Positions 8,361 through 15,716 of a stretch of 35,667 bases of DNA are shown one piece after another; the stretch's first letter is position 1, and each line of letters starts with the position of its first letter. The position numbers and the translations under genes were made by a program. The stretch comes from Candidatus Bathyarchaeota archaeon. Lineage in GTDB: Archaea; Thermoproteota; Bathyarchaeia; Bathyarchaeales; Bathycorpusculaceae. Below the pieces are notes generated by a model. It was not told where the DNA came from and ran no database searches. It saw only the letters and a list, made by a program, of their open reading frames with translations. The stretch is from assembly GCA_025059195.1 (NCBI GenBank), contig JANXDU010000016.1:1-35667 (forward strand), given 5' to 3'.

Positions 8361-8604
8361 CGCGGTTATACGTTTAAAAATGCCATCAAAAAAAAGCTTA
8401 GAAATAGTTTATGAGGCGCTAGCTCCGGAGACGGCAAAACCGGCAACAACCCGTTCCAGAGCAAAACTGGAAATTGAAGACGGTTTTCTTGTTTTGATGG
8501 TTGAGGCAAAAGACACCGTGGCTTTACGGGCTGCGTTAAACGCCTATTTAAGGTGGATAGCAAGCCTCTGCGATGTTGTTTCAGTTTTAGATTCACTCAG
8601 CTAA
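8350..8604 (+). CDS. pcc1: KEOPS complex subunit Pcc1
   Basis: Small dimerising subunit of KEOPS, the complex that completes the t6A37 modification of ANN-decoding tRNAs. The 84-aa length and the pattern (NAVIRLKMPSKKSLEIVYEAL, PETAKPATTRSRAKLEIED, then DTVALRAALNAYLRWI) match Pcc1. Starts inside the end of the Brix gene and is the last gene of the superoperon. The next gene (ino1) converges from the other strand 9 nt away. Confidence 0.9.
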   Translation: MKANAVIRLKMPSKKSLEIVYEALAPETAKPATTRSRAKLEIEDGFLVLMVEAKDTVALRAALNAYLRWIASLCDVVSVLDSLS

Positions 8605-8613
8605 AAAGCCTTT

Positions 8614-9693
8614 TTAGCGTTCTCTCCTACCTCTTATATATTCTTCCACCCATTCCTTCGCTAATGGGTCTGGGACTTGGACGGGTGGATGTTTGAAGGC
8701 GTAGGCTGATATGCTTATCAAGGGCCCAGCTATTTTTCTGTCCAATGCCAGTTTTACAGCCCTTATCACGTCTATAACCACTCCGGCGCTGTTGGGTGAG
8801 TCTTCCACTTCAAGCTTGACCGTTATGGTTAGTGGTCTGTCGCCGAATTTTCTGCCCTTAAGCCAAATGTAGCAGATTTTCTTGTTTCCAAGGAAGGGCA
8901 CGTAGTCCGACGGTCCAATCCGTGTGGGCAAATCGTAGGGCACCAGACTTTTGACGGCTTCTGTTTTGCTGACACGTTTTGTTTTAAGTCTTTCTTCAAC
9001 CGTCATGTTTAGGAAGTCCGTGTCTCCGCCAAGGTTCAGCTGGTATGTTTCGTCAACGATGACTCCTCTGTCAACGCAGAGGCGCACGAGGTTTCTGTGA
9101 AGGATGGTGGCGCCAAGCTGGCTTTTTACGTCGTCGCCAGCCACTGGAAGCCCTTTCTCCTCAAATTTCCGCCTCCAAAGGGGGTCTGAGGCTATAAACT
9201 CTGGGATACAGTTTACGAAGGCGCATCCCGCATCCAAAGCGGCTTGAGCATAAACCCTAGTAGCGTTGTAGCTTCCCACGGGTAAATAGTTCACAAGAAT
9301 TTCTGCGCCAGCCTCTCTTAACACGCTGGCAACATCCGCCGGTTTGATTTCTTCTTCATTGTAGACGTTAAACGTGCCTCTCATGTGCTCAGCTACACCA
9401 TCGAGAACTGGTCCAGGTTGAACTTTCACGCCTAGTTTCGGTACTTCGGCGAACTTTACACAGCAGTTTGGCTTAACGAATATGGCTTCGGACAAGTCCT
9501 TTCCAATTTTGTTTTTGTCAACGTCGAAGGCCGCAACGAATTTTATGTCTCGAACATGGTATCCGCCAAAATTAACATGCATAAGCCCGGGAACATTTTC
9601 GCCTTCTTCAGCGTTTTTGTAGTATTCCACACCTTGAATTAGGGCGGACGCCGAGTTGCCGACGCCAACTATCGCTACACGGATTTCAGCCAT
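8614..9693 (-). CDS. ino1: Myo-inositol-1-phosphate synthase (archaeal type)
   Basis: NAD-dependent isomerisation of glucose 6-phosphate to inositol phosphate, the first step to archaeal inositol phospholipids and, in thermophiles, di-myo-inositol phosphate. N-terminal Rossmann nucleotide site VAIVGVGNSASALIQG, then FDVDKNKIGKDL, NYLPVGSYNATRVYAQAAL, FVNCIPEFIASDP, GDDVKSQLGATILHR and the C-terminal LEVEDSPNSAGVVIDVIRA. Length 359 aa is typical. ATG start preceded by GAGAGGA. Convergent with pcc1; the upstream region is divergent with the 9779-10192 gene. Confidence 0.95.
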   Translation of the reverse strand: MAEIRVAIVGVGNSASALIQGVEYYKNAEEGENVPGLMHVNFGGYHVRDIKFVAAFDVDKNKIGKDLSEAIFVKPNCCVKFAEVPKLGVKVQPGPVLDGVAEHMRGTFNVYNEEEIKPADVASVLREAGAEILVNYLPVGSYNATRVYAQAALDAGCAFVNCIPEFIASDPLWRRKFEEKGLPVAGDDVKSQLGATILHRNLVRLCVDRGVIVDETYQLNLGGDTDFLNMTVEERLKTKRVSKTEAVKSLVPYDLPTRIGPSDYVPFLGNKKICYIWLKGRKFGDRPLTITVKLEVEDSPNSAGVVIDVIRAVKLALDRKIAGPLISISAYAFKHPPVQVPDPLAKEWVEEYIRGRRER

Positions 9694-9766
9694 GCTGGTT
9701 TCCTCTCGCCAAGATTGGTTAAAAGGGTTTGAGGCTTATGTTATTAACTTTTTCTGGTTTACGTAA

Positions 9767-9775
9767 CTTTAAAAA
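9767..9775 (+). promoter_or_regulatory. Putative TATA box
   Basis: CTTTAAAAA is in the divergent gap between ino1 and the unknown gene. It sits about 27-30 nt from the in-frame start codons at 9800 and 9809, the spacing expected for a leaderless archaeal transcript. Confidence 0.4.
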
Positions 9776-9778
9776 GGG

Positions 9779-10192
9779 GTGCTTTGTAAACTATTAAGCG
9801 TGAAAACTATGGATGAAGGCGATGTAGACGTAAAGTTTGAACCTTTCAAGGAAATAGTTATCATGGAACGCAACTTTTTCGCTACTCCTGAAGACATTGC
9901 AAGGTTCGCTTCGATAATTGCTGGTGGAAAAACCGCCGGGCTTTATTGGGCTGAGGGCGTTGTCTTCCTTTATTTTCCGCTTCCGGCAACAACGGAAACG
10001 GCGGCTAAGGCGCTTGTTGAGAACGGTCGGGTTTACTGGACGTTTGTAGGGTATTCGATTATGCCAAAATATCAGCCGCTAATCGAAACGAGGGAGAAAA
10101 TCATCGTTCCAGTTATAGATATGTCCTCTAACCCCATGTTTAGGAAAGTGGCAAACTGGCTTAGGGAACAAAAACCAAAAACAAGTCCCTAA
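9779..10192 (+). CDS. Conserved-looking protein of unknown function, up to 137 aa
   Basis: I do not recognise this family. It is soluble, with mixed alpha/beta character (MERNFFATPEDIARFASIIAGG, GVVFLYFPLPATTETAAKALVENG) and no cysteines or obvious catalytic motif in the core. Three in-frame starts are possible: GTG 9779, GTG 9800 and ATG 9809. The TATA-like CTTTAAAAA at 9767-9775 would place transcription start near 9798-9802, so GTG 9800 or ATG 9809, as a leaderless message, is more likely. RibK follows after 16 nt, so a link to flavin synthesis is possible from context only. Confidence 0.65.
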   Translation: MLCKLLSVKTMDEGDVDVKFEPFKEIVIMERNFFATPEDIARFASIIAGGKTAGLYWAEGVVFLYFPLPATTETAAKALVENGRVYWTFVGYSIMPKYQPLIETREKIIVPVIDMSSNPMFRKVANWLREQKPKTSP

Positions 10193-10208
10193 GTGGGCGT
10201 TCTAAATC

Positions 10209-10613
10209 TTGGGGAAGCAGCCAAAAACGATTCGATTGACTGGCAGAGTTTTTTCTGGAACAGGTGAAGGCTCAAAATTCATCGAGCTTTCATGGGTGAG
10301 AAGCCAAATAGAGGAGAAGCTCGGGTTTACACCATTCAGGGGAACATTAAACCTTCTACTTGATGAAACCGGCTCAAACATTAGAAAAGCCTTGGAAAAT
10401 GCGAAACCAGTCCCGATAGTGCCTGAACCCGGGTTCCGTCCCGGAAAATGTTTCAAAGCCTCTATTATGGGCTTGGTTGATGGCGCTGTTGTTATTCCGT
10501 TGGTTGAAGGTTATCCGAAAAATGTTTTAGAGGTTATTGCGCCGGTGAACTTAAGGGAACGGTTCGGGCTTAAGGACGGTGACGTTATAGAGGTCAGCGT
10601 GTTTGTTGAGTAG
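10209..10613 (+). CDS. ribK: CTP-dependent riboflavin kinase (archaeal RibK)
   Basis: Makes FMN from riboflavin using CTP rather than ATP. Length 134 aa matches the archaeal RibK/DUF120 family. Motifs: LTGRVFSGTGEGSKFIEL (glycine-rich nucleotide region), LGFTPFRGTLNLLLD, and C-terminal PVNLRERFGLKDGDVIEVSV. TTG start 16 nt after the unknown gene; no ATG is available. The last 20 nt overlap the 3' end of the convergent acyl-CoA synthetase gene. FMN demand fits the local flavodoxin and the FAD-dependent ThyX. Confidence 0.92.
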   Translation: MGKQPKTIRLTGRVFSGTGEGSKFIELSWVRSQIEEKLGFTPFRGTLNLLLDETGSNIRKALENAKPVPIVPEPGFRPGKCFKASIMGLVDGAVVIPLVEGYPKNVLEVIAPVNLRERFGLKDGDVIEVSVFVE

Positions 10614-12108
10614 CCCGTTTTCGCTTCTCCCTCAGAAAGTTTCGCAAATATTCTTCAAAACAGCCTTTCTTTTTCAAGTACAGTCCGTATCGGACAAGTG
10701 CTGCCATGGCTCTGGCAGCGTCCTCTGGAGAAGCGTATGTTGGAATTCCGAGCTTGTCGAAGCGTGAGCGGACGTGTAACGCCATTTCAGTTTCGCCGAT
10801 GTCGCATGCAACTATTGGTTTGTCATGTTTGCTGGCAACCGCAGCCACCTTGTCTATGTAGTCTTCCTGCAGTGCTGGTGTATGGTGCAGCCCGAGCAGA
10901 ACAACACCGTGAATTTCCGGGTCTTGGAAAACAACCTCCGCTGCCAACTCATACATTTCTGAAGTGACGGAACCCGTCAAGTCTACTGGGTTAGTGGTTG
11001 CCGCAAACTTCGGAATTTTGCCCTCTTTTTTCAACCTTTCAAATTTTTGGAGAGTTCTTTCTGAGAATTTCTTAACAATCATGCCTTGCAGCTCGCATTC
11101 GTCGGCGGCCATTATCCCCGGACCGCCAGCGTCGGTTATTATTGCAATGTTCCGCCCGGCTGCCGGTGGCTGCATCACTAGAGCTTTTGCTGCGTCGAAA
11201 AACTCCTCCATATCGCGTACCCGCAGTATCCCGGCTTGTGTAAAGGCTGCCGTGTAAACTTGGTCGGAGCCGGCTATGGCGCCTGTGTGGGATGCTGCGG
11301 CTCTTGCTCCGGCTTCTGTTTTGCCTGCTTTTAAGGCTATGACGGGTTTTTTACATGTGATTTTTGAGGCGGCTTCTATGAGGGCTCTTCCGTTTTTCAC
11401 GTCCTCAACGTATAAGAGTATAACTTTTGTTTCATTGTCGTGGAGTAGGTAATGGAGCATTTCGGCCTCGTCCACGTCGCTTTTGTTGCCGAAACTTACA
11501 AACTTGCTTACGCCCATTTGTCTGCCAGCCAAGTAGTCAAGGGCTGAGGCGCCAAAAGCTCCGCTTTGAGTTACTATGGCGATGTTTCCCATCATTGGCC
11601 TTGGCGTGGCGACAACCTCTTCGCCTGTTGTTAAAATTTTTGTTTCCGGCAAGAACAGCATGTCCACACCCGTTTGGGAGTCATAGACTCCGAGACAGTT
11701 GGGCCCAAGAACTCTTATTCCCGCCTTTTTGGCGATGGCGACAACTTCCCTTTCAAGCTCGTGGTTTCCAACCTCTCCGAAGCCTGAGCTGATGATGACG
11801 GTTGCTTTAACCTTCTTGGCTGCGGCATCCTTCATTATTTCCGGGACGATGTTCGCCGGAACAACTATCACTACAAGGTCAAGTTCTCCAGCAATCTTTG
11901 TTAGCTTGGGATAACATGGAAAACCTAAAATGTAGTCTTCGTGAGGGTTAACAGGATAAATTTCGCCTTTAAAAACGCCTCTTCTCTTGTTTTCAACAAA
12001 GTTTTTGAAAATGACATGCCCAGCCTTGTTTATTTTTTTAGTGGCACCCACCACCGCCACAGACTTCGGATTGAAAAAAGCATCAAGTTGCTTTAAAGAA
12101 GCTTCCAA
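10594..12108 (-). CDS. ADP-forming acetyl/acyl-CoA synthetase, alpha subunit
   Basis: Converts acyl-CoA, ADP and Pi to acid, ATP and CoA, the main substrate-level ATP-yielding step of peptide and sugar fermentation in many anaerobic archaea. CoA-binding Rossmann domain (FFNPKSVAVVGATKK), succinyl-CoA-ligase-like domains (VTQSGAFGASALDYLAG, FVSFGNKSDVDEAEML) and the phosphorylated-histidine loop ASHTGAIAGSD. No ATP-grasp domain follows, so a separate beta subunit is needed and is not in the window. The frame extends to TTG 12138, but GGTGA lies 5 nt before the TTG at 12106-12108, which I prefer (504 aa). Overlaps ribK by 20 nt tail to tail. Confidence 0.92.
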   Translation of the reverse strand: MEASLKQLDAFFNPKSVAVVGATKKINKAGHVIFKNFVENKRRGVFKGEIYPVNPHEDYILGFPCYPKLTKIAGELDLVVIVVPANIVPEIMKDAAAKKVKATVIISSGFGEVGNHELEREVVAIAKKAGIRVLGPNCLGVYDSQTGVDMLFLPETKILTTGEEVVATPRPMMGNIAIVTQSGAFGASALDYLAGRQMGVSKFVSFGNKSDVDEAEMLHYLLHDNETKVILLYVEDVKNGRALIEAASKITCKKPVIALKAGKTEAGARAAASHTGAIAGSDQVYTAAFTQAGILRVRDMEEFFDAAKALVMQPPAAGRNIAIITDAGGPGIMAADECELQGMIVKKFSERTLQKFERLKKEGKIPKFAATTNPVDLTGSVTSEMYELAAEVVFQDPEIHGVVLLGLHHTPALQEDYIDKVAAVASKHDKPIVACDIGETEMALHVRSRFDKLGIPTYASPEDAARAMAALVRYGLYLKKKGCFEEYLRNFLREKRKRATQQTR

Positions 12109-12219
12109 CACATTCACCTTTCTTTGTTGGTTTAACAATTACGCTTTATTTCTTTTTCCATTAGAAGTTAAATACCAGAGGCTAATTATAGTAAACGGCT
12201 TCCTAGAGGCGCGTTTACC

Positions 12220-13089
12220 ATGTGCAAATGGTGCATGAAACACGGTGCTGGTGGAAAATGGTATTTAAACGCAAGAAACTATTCCAATGAACTTGCGGAA
12301 TCCATGAATCTTCGTGCCTATCTAGAAGAGCAGTGGCGAAACTTTGAGCAGGTGTATATTCGAAAAATCATGGGGATCTCGTCAATTGGACTAGGCTACA
12401 AGCTTCGAATGCCTATTATTGGGCGGCTGATTCGCTGGAGTGTTGAAAGAATGATTCATTCTGAAAGTCCAAACCGCAACCCGGTGAGGGCTGACGGCCA
12501 CTTCGGGCAAGTAATCCCGATAGAAGAGGCGGAGCTTATAATGACGAATTTGGCGGCGGAGCCCATAATAAAGAATTATTGCATGTGCCGGATGATGCAG
12601 AAGGGCGTGAAGGATTCTTGCTGCATAAATTTTGGGCTTTTATCTGGCGTCATTGAGAAGCTGCCAAGGTTCATCCCGGAAAACACGAAAGTGCGGATGA
12701 CCCGCGAAGAGGCTGTAGAGGCTCTTGAGGAGCAAAATAAAAAAGGAAGAGTGTCAACCGTCTGGTTTCAACCGGTCCCCTATATAAACGCGATATGCTC
12801 GTGTGAGGTCCCCCAATGCGGGGGGCTCCGTTTGAGAATGGATTATGGACTTTACACGGTTTACAAGGCTGAATACGTGGCTAGGGTTGACCCAGACCTC
12901 TGTCAAGGATGTAAAGTGTGTGTGGCTCGCTGCCAGTTTGGAGCCATATGGTTTAGCCCAACCCTTGGAAGGGTCATAATTGACTTGAAAAAGTGTTTTG
13001 GCTGTGGTCTCTGTAGAGATGTATGCCGCTACAACGCAATTAGGCTTGTTCCAAGGGATGAGGTTCCCGGGGTAAGGGGCGAATATTAA
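12220..13089 (+). CDS. Multi-cysteine 4Fe-4S ferredoxin-domain protein, function unknown
   Basis: Iron-sulfur protein of 289 aa. Three cysteine zones are visible. The N-terminus has CKWCMKHG followed by KWYLNARNYSNEL. The middle has NYCMCRMMQKGVKDSCC and later ICSCEVPQCGG. The C-terminus is a bacterial-type 2x[4Fe-4S] ferredoxin (CQGCKVCVARC and CFGCGLCRDVC). A moderately hydrophobic stretch around residues 48-70 is not a convincing membrane span. Probably an electron-transfer subunit or a redox sensor; the partner enzyme is unknown. A second ferredoxin-like gene starts 7 nt downstream. ATG start with AGAGGCG upstream and a TATA-like GTTAAATACC at about 12168. Confidence 0.82.
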   Translation: MCKWCMKHGAGGKWYLNARNYSNELAESMNLRAYLEEQWRNFEQVYIRKIMGISSIGLGYKLRMPIIGRLIRWSVERMIHSESPNRNPVRADGHFGQVIPIEEAELIMTNLAAEPIIKNYCMCRMMQKGVKDSCCINFGLLSGVIEKLPRFIPENTKVRMTREEAVEALEEQNKKGRVSTVWFQPVPYINAICSCEVPQCGGLRLRMDYGLYTVYKAEYVARVDPDLCQGCKVCVARCQFGAIWFSPTLGRVIIDLKKCFGCGLCRDVCRYNAIRLVPRDEVPGVRGEY

Positions 13090-13096
13090 GGCGTGG

Positions 13097-13363
13097 GTGG
13101 TTTGCTTGGACAAAACAAAGATAAAAATTGATTATTCAAGGTGTGGAAACGCCACTGGTGGTATAGACCCCCGAACGTGTAGCAAATGTTTGTTTGTCTG
13201 TGACCCAGCTGTTTTCGTGAGGCATCCAGCCATCGGGGTTGAGGAAGAGAGCCCAAACGACCCTAAATATTGGCAAGTCACTGCGGTTTGGCTGGACCTT
13301 TGTATCCGATGTGGTAAATGCGTCGAGGTGTGTCCACAAAAAGCCATAACTGTTTCATGGTGA
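13097..13363 (+). CDS. Small ferredoxin-like 4Fe-4S protein
   Basis: Protein of 85-88 aa with two cysteine sets: C17 plus CSKCLFVCDP, and CIRCGKCVEVCP near the C-terminus. The second set is a standard [4Fe-4S] motif. The first is atypical, with a long Gly/Asn/Thr spacer between its first cysteine and the CxxC. The GTG at 13097 is possible, but a GGGTGG site suits the TTG at 13106 (starting LDKTKIKIDYSRC). Follows the larger ferredoxin-domain gene by 7 nt, so both are surely cotranscribed and likely one electron-transfer unit. Confidence 0.82.
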   Translation: MVCLDKTKIKIDYSRCGNATGGIDPRTCSKCLFVCDPAVFVRHPAIGVEEESPNDPKYWQVTAVWLDLCIRCGKCVEVCPQKAITVSW

Positions 13364-13444
13364 CTTTGCCAGCCATTAAACCAGCCGTCTTGCTGTTTTA
13401 GTTTCACTAACAAGATTCAGCGGCTGACGGGAAATGGCGTGTTC

Positions 13445-14305
13445 TCATGTTCCAGTTCTGTGGTTGATTGGGCGGACTATTACTATTGGTTTATGTTTAA
13501 CGGCTTCCAGCATTTCCCAGCTTACTTCAGCCAAGCCTACTTTGAACTTTTCAGCCATTTCCCAAACGGTTCTGCCGGCGCCAAAGCCTCTGGCGCGGTT
13601 TGCGAGCTCCGCAATTTTTAAGGCTTCCTCGGCTGAGAGGGGACGCCCAGCTACCGCTATGGGGGTGGCTCTTCTCTTTAGCTTTAGCATTCGCCCGATG
13701 ACGTAGGCTATGAAGCCGCCGAAGCTGTGGATTCCTTTGATTGGTTTTGGTCTCGGTGTGAAGTGAAAATTCCTAAAGGAGTATGTCTTGTCTGTGTCAG
13801 CGATTATTACGCATACGTTCTTCCCAAGGGCTTCGAAGATTTTACTGCGGATTTCCTCGGCTTTTGCTTGGGCATTTTTAAGCGGCAATGCAACATACTC
13901 GTAGGGAAGGTTTGTTCCATCTATACCTCCCTCAGAGCCGAACATTAAGGCTTGCAGCAAACCCGCGTATTGGAGGACAACCTGTTTGTGGCGGCTTCCA
14001 GCGTCCCTTGGATAATCGCGGAGTTGCCGCATTAGTTTTGGTTTTAGATGGCAAAGGGGTCCTAGAACATATCCCCAAACGATTGGCATCCATAGTTTAG
14101 CGATGATTTTCGCGTTTAGGCTTGGCTGCGCTTTGCTCTCGTCTATAATGTTGCCAAGCGCCAATGAAATGGCTTTTTCCGACACAACTAGATAGTCGCC
14201 GTCGCGGATTTTTCCAGCAACGCCCTCAACGATTTCTCGTAGGTAGTCTTCACCCGGTCGCCAATATTTAGTTGCTATGGCACAAGCCTTAAACCTTGTT
14301 TTCAA
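13445..14305 (-). CDS. CofE-like coenzyme F420-0 ligase family protein
   Basis: Resembles the F420-0:gamma-L-glutamyl ligase family (286 aa): IRDGDYLVVSEKAISLALGN, GGIDGTNLPYEYVALPL and VCVIIADTDKTYSF correspond to the usual DGD, GIDxSN and DTDxT segments. The central part (PIVWGYVLGPLCHLKPKLM) diverges from CofE as I know it, so it may be a paralogue ligating a glutamate-like group to another acceptor. TTG start 12 nt after the thyX stop, so it sits in an operon behind thyX. No other F420 synthesis gene is in the window. Confidence 0.75.
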   Translation of the reverse strand: MKTRFKACAIATKYWRPGEDYLREIVEGVAGKIRDGDYLVVSEKAISLALGNIIDESKAQPSLNAKIIAKLWMPIVWGYVLGPLCHLKPKLMRQLRDYPRDAGSRHKQVVLQYAGLLQALMFGSEGGIDGTNLPYEYVALPLKNAQAKAEEIRSKIFEALGKNVCVIIADTDKTYSFRNFHFTPRPKPIKGIHSFGGFIAYVIGRMLKLKRRATPIAVAGRPLSAEEALKIAELANRARGFGAGRTVWEMAEKFKVGLAEVSWEMLEAVKHKPIVIVRPINHRTGT

Positions 14306-14317
14306 AGCGGCTTACGC

Positions 14318-15016
14318 TCAGAGGCTCTTGAACCTTTTTTTAATTTCTTCAATGTTGCATTCCGGCGGTTTCATTTTGCCCTCGGGACAGTAGCCGAGCT
14401 CCACGCATGAGGGGCCGGCATTTTCGAAAAGCGACGGTGCCACCTTTTTTGCTTGGCGGAGCATTTCTGTTGCCACTTCGCGGAGCTCCCACTGGGAGCG
14501 CGTACAACAGCGTAAGTTGAAGAAGTGGCGGAGCTCACGGGCGTTCATGGTTACGACTATGTTGGTTTTGGCGGCGTTTGGCAGAATGTAGCGGGCGTCC
14601 TCTTTTGGTATGCCCATTTCCAGAAGTTTGTTGTAGGTTTCTGAAATTCGTTCCAAAGTTTCGTTAAACAGTTTTTTGGCTTCTTGGTTAGCGTTTATGG
14701 ACGGTGGAATCACATAACTCTTTAAAGCGTCATATTTGACGTAGCGTTGGCTCTGCTGAGTGTAGGAGGCGATGCGGTGGCGCACAAGCTGATGGGTCAT
14801 AGCCCTCGAAACATCTTCAAGGCTGAAGGTGAAAGACGCATGCTCAATAACGGACATGTGCCCGTAGCCGGTGACCCGCTTAACAATTTTCCGAGCCTTT
14901 TCCAAATCCATTTTCTCAAGCATTTCTGAAGGATGTCCACTTTGGGACGAAGTTAGGGCTGCTGCTCCGCAGAGAAGCTCGGGGTCAGCCGTGTAACGGA
15001 GAAGCTTAACCTTCAC
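14318..15016 (-). CDS. thyX: Flavin-dependent thymidylate synthase ThyX
   Basis: Makes dTMP from dUMP using FAD, methylene-tetrahydrofolate (or an archaeal folate analogue) and NADPH. The ThyX signature RHRX7S is present (RHRIASYTQQS), with upstream MSVIEHASFTFSLEDVSRA and downstream NARELRHFFNLRCCTRSQWE. Two GTG starts are possible, 15025 and 15016. GGTG 6 nt before the second makes 15016 (VKVKLLRYTADPE) more likely. Head of a two-gene unit with the CofE-like gene; divergent from the nuclease-like gene at 15088. Confidence 0.94.
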   Translation of the reverse strand: MKVKLLRYTADPELLCGAAALTSSQSGHPSEMLEKMDLEKARKIVKRVTGYGHMSVIEHASFTFSLEDVSRAMTHQLVRHRIASYTQQSQRYVKYDALKSYVIPPSINANQEAKKLFNETLERISETYNKLLEMGIPKEDARYILPNAAKTNIVVTMNARELRHFFNLRCCTRSQWELREVATEMLRQAKKVAPSLFENAGPSCVELGYCPEGKMKPPECNIEEIKKRFKSL

Positions 15017-15087
15017 TTTAAACACCTTTTGCGTTAAACTCGAAGAAAATAAATTGGGCTTGTGATAAAACGCTTTTGGATGTGTTT

Positions 15088-15714
15088 ATGGCGAGAAAAA
15101 AGAAAGCCATAGACTACATAAAGGAGCTTTGCAAAAGCAAAAGCGAGAAACAGCGAACGCTTGGGGAAACCCTCAAAGCCCAGTATGAAAAGTGGACAAA
15201 AACCCTTGCTTTGGAAGACTTTTTAGAGTTTAACGAAGCCATAATGGCAAACAAAGCGGAAATTGGCGCGGCGCAGTTTTTCGGAAAGTTTAGGGCCTAC
15301 GCCTTCGAGGAATATGTTTACCGCCTCTTAAAAGCGGAAATCCAACTAGAAAAGCCTCTGGAAATATTTTGGGCTGAAAAATGCTTGATTTGGCGTGAAG
15401 AAGATGTGAAATACGCTGTTGAGTTTGACATTTCAGTGGGTGCCAGAAAAGGTGAGTTTGTGGATCCAAAGGTTGTTTTGGATGCTAAAGTGGAGCTGGA
15501 TTCTTCAAGGCTTAAGACGGCGCTGGCCTCTTTTGCAATGTTAAAGCGTTGGAGACCGGAGGCAAAATGCGCAATAACCTACGTTAGGAGGGAATTGGAT
15601 GGCCGCCTTCTAAAAGTGGCAAGAAACTGGGTGGACGGAATATTCCAGTTTGATCTACAAAATGATGAAACCGGCTTTCTCATCGATTTTGTTGCCGAGG
15701 GGCTTTCCATGTGA
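15088..15714 (+). CDS. Unknown protein with PD-(D/E)XK nuclease-like core
   Basis: I do not recognise a named family. The 208-aa protein begins with a Lys-rich helical region. Then comes an order of elements typical of restriction-endonuclease-like folds: a helix with RAYAFEEYVYRLL, a strand with YAVEFDISVG, then PKVVLDAKVEL (D-x-K on a strand), and a helix-strand pair LASFAMLKRW and KCAITYV. The three positions could be the E, D and D-x-K of the active site. This is pattern-based inference. The frame starts at 15076, but the ATG at 15088 (MARKKKA) is preferred. No methylase or specificity gene lies beside it. It ends 2 nt before the convergent htpX gene. Confidence 0.7.
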   Translation: MARKKKAIDYIKELCKSKSEKQRTLGETLKAQYEKWTKTLALEDFLEFNEAIMANKAEIGAAQFFGKFRAYAFEEYVYRLLKAEIQLEKPLEIFWAEKCLIWREEDVKYAVEFDISVGARKGEFVDPKVVLDAKVELDSSRLKTALASFAMLKRWRPEAKCAITYVRRELDGRLLKVARNWVDGIFQFDLQNDETGFLIDFVAEGLSM

Positions 15715-15716
15715 TA

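Noticed and set aside
12806-12828. CCCCC-AATGC-GGGGG hairpin as a terminator or attenuator
   Set aside because: Lies within well-supported coding sequence for the ferredoxin-domain protein (VPQCGGL) and has no T tract after it.
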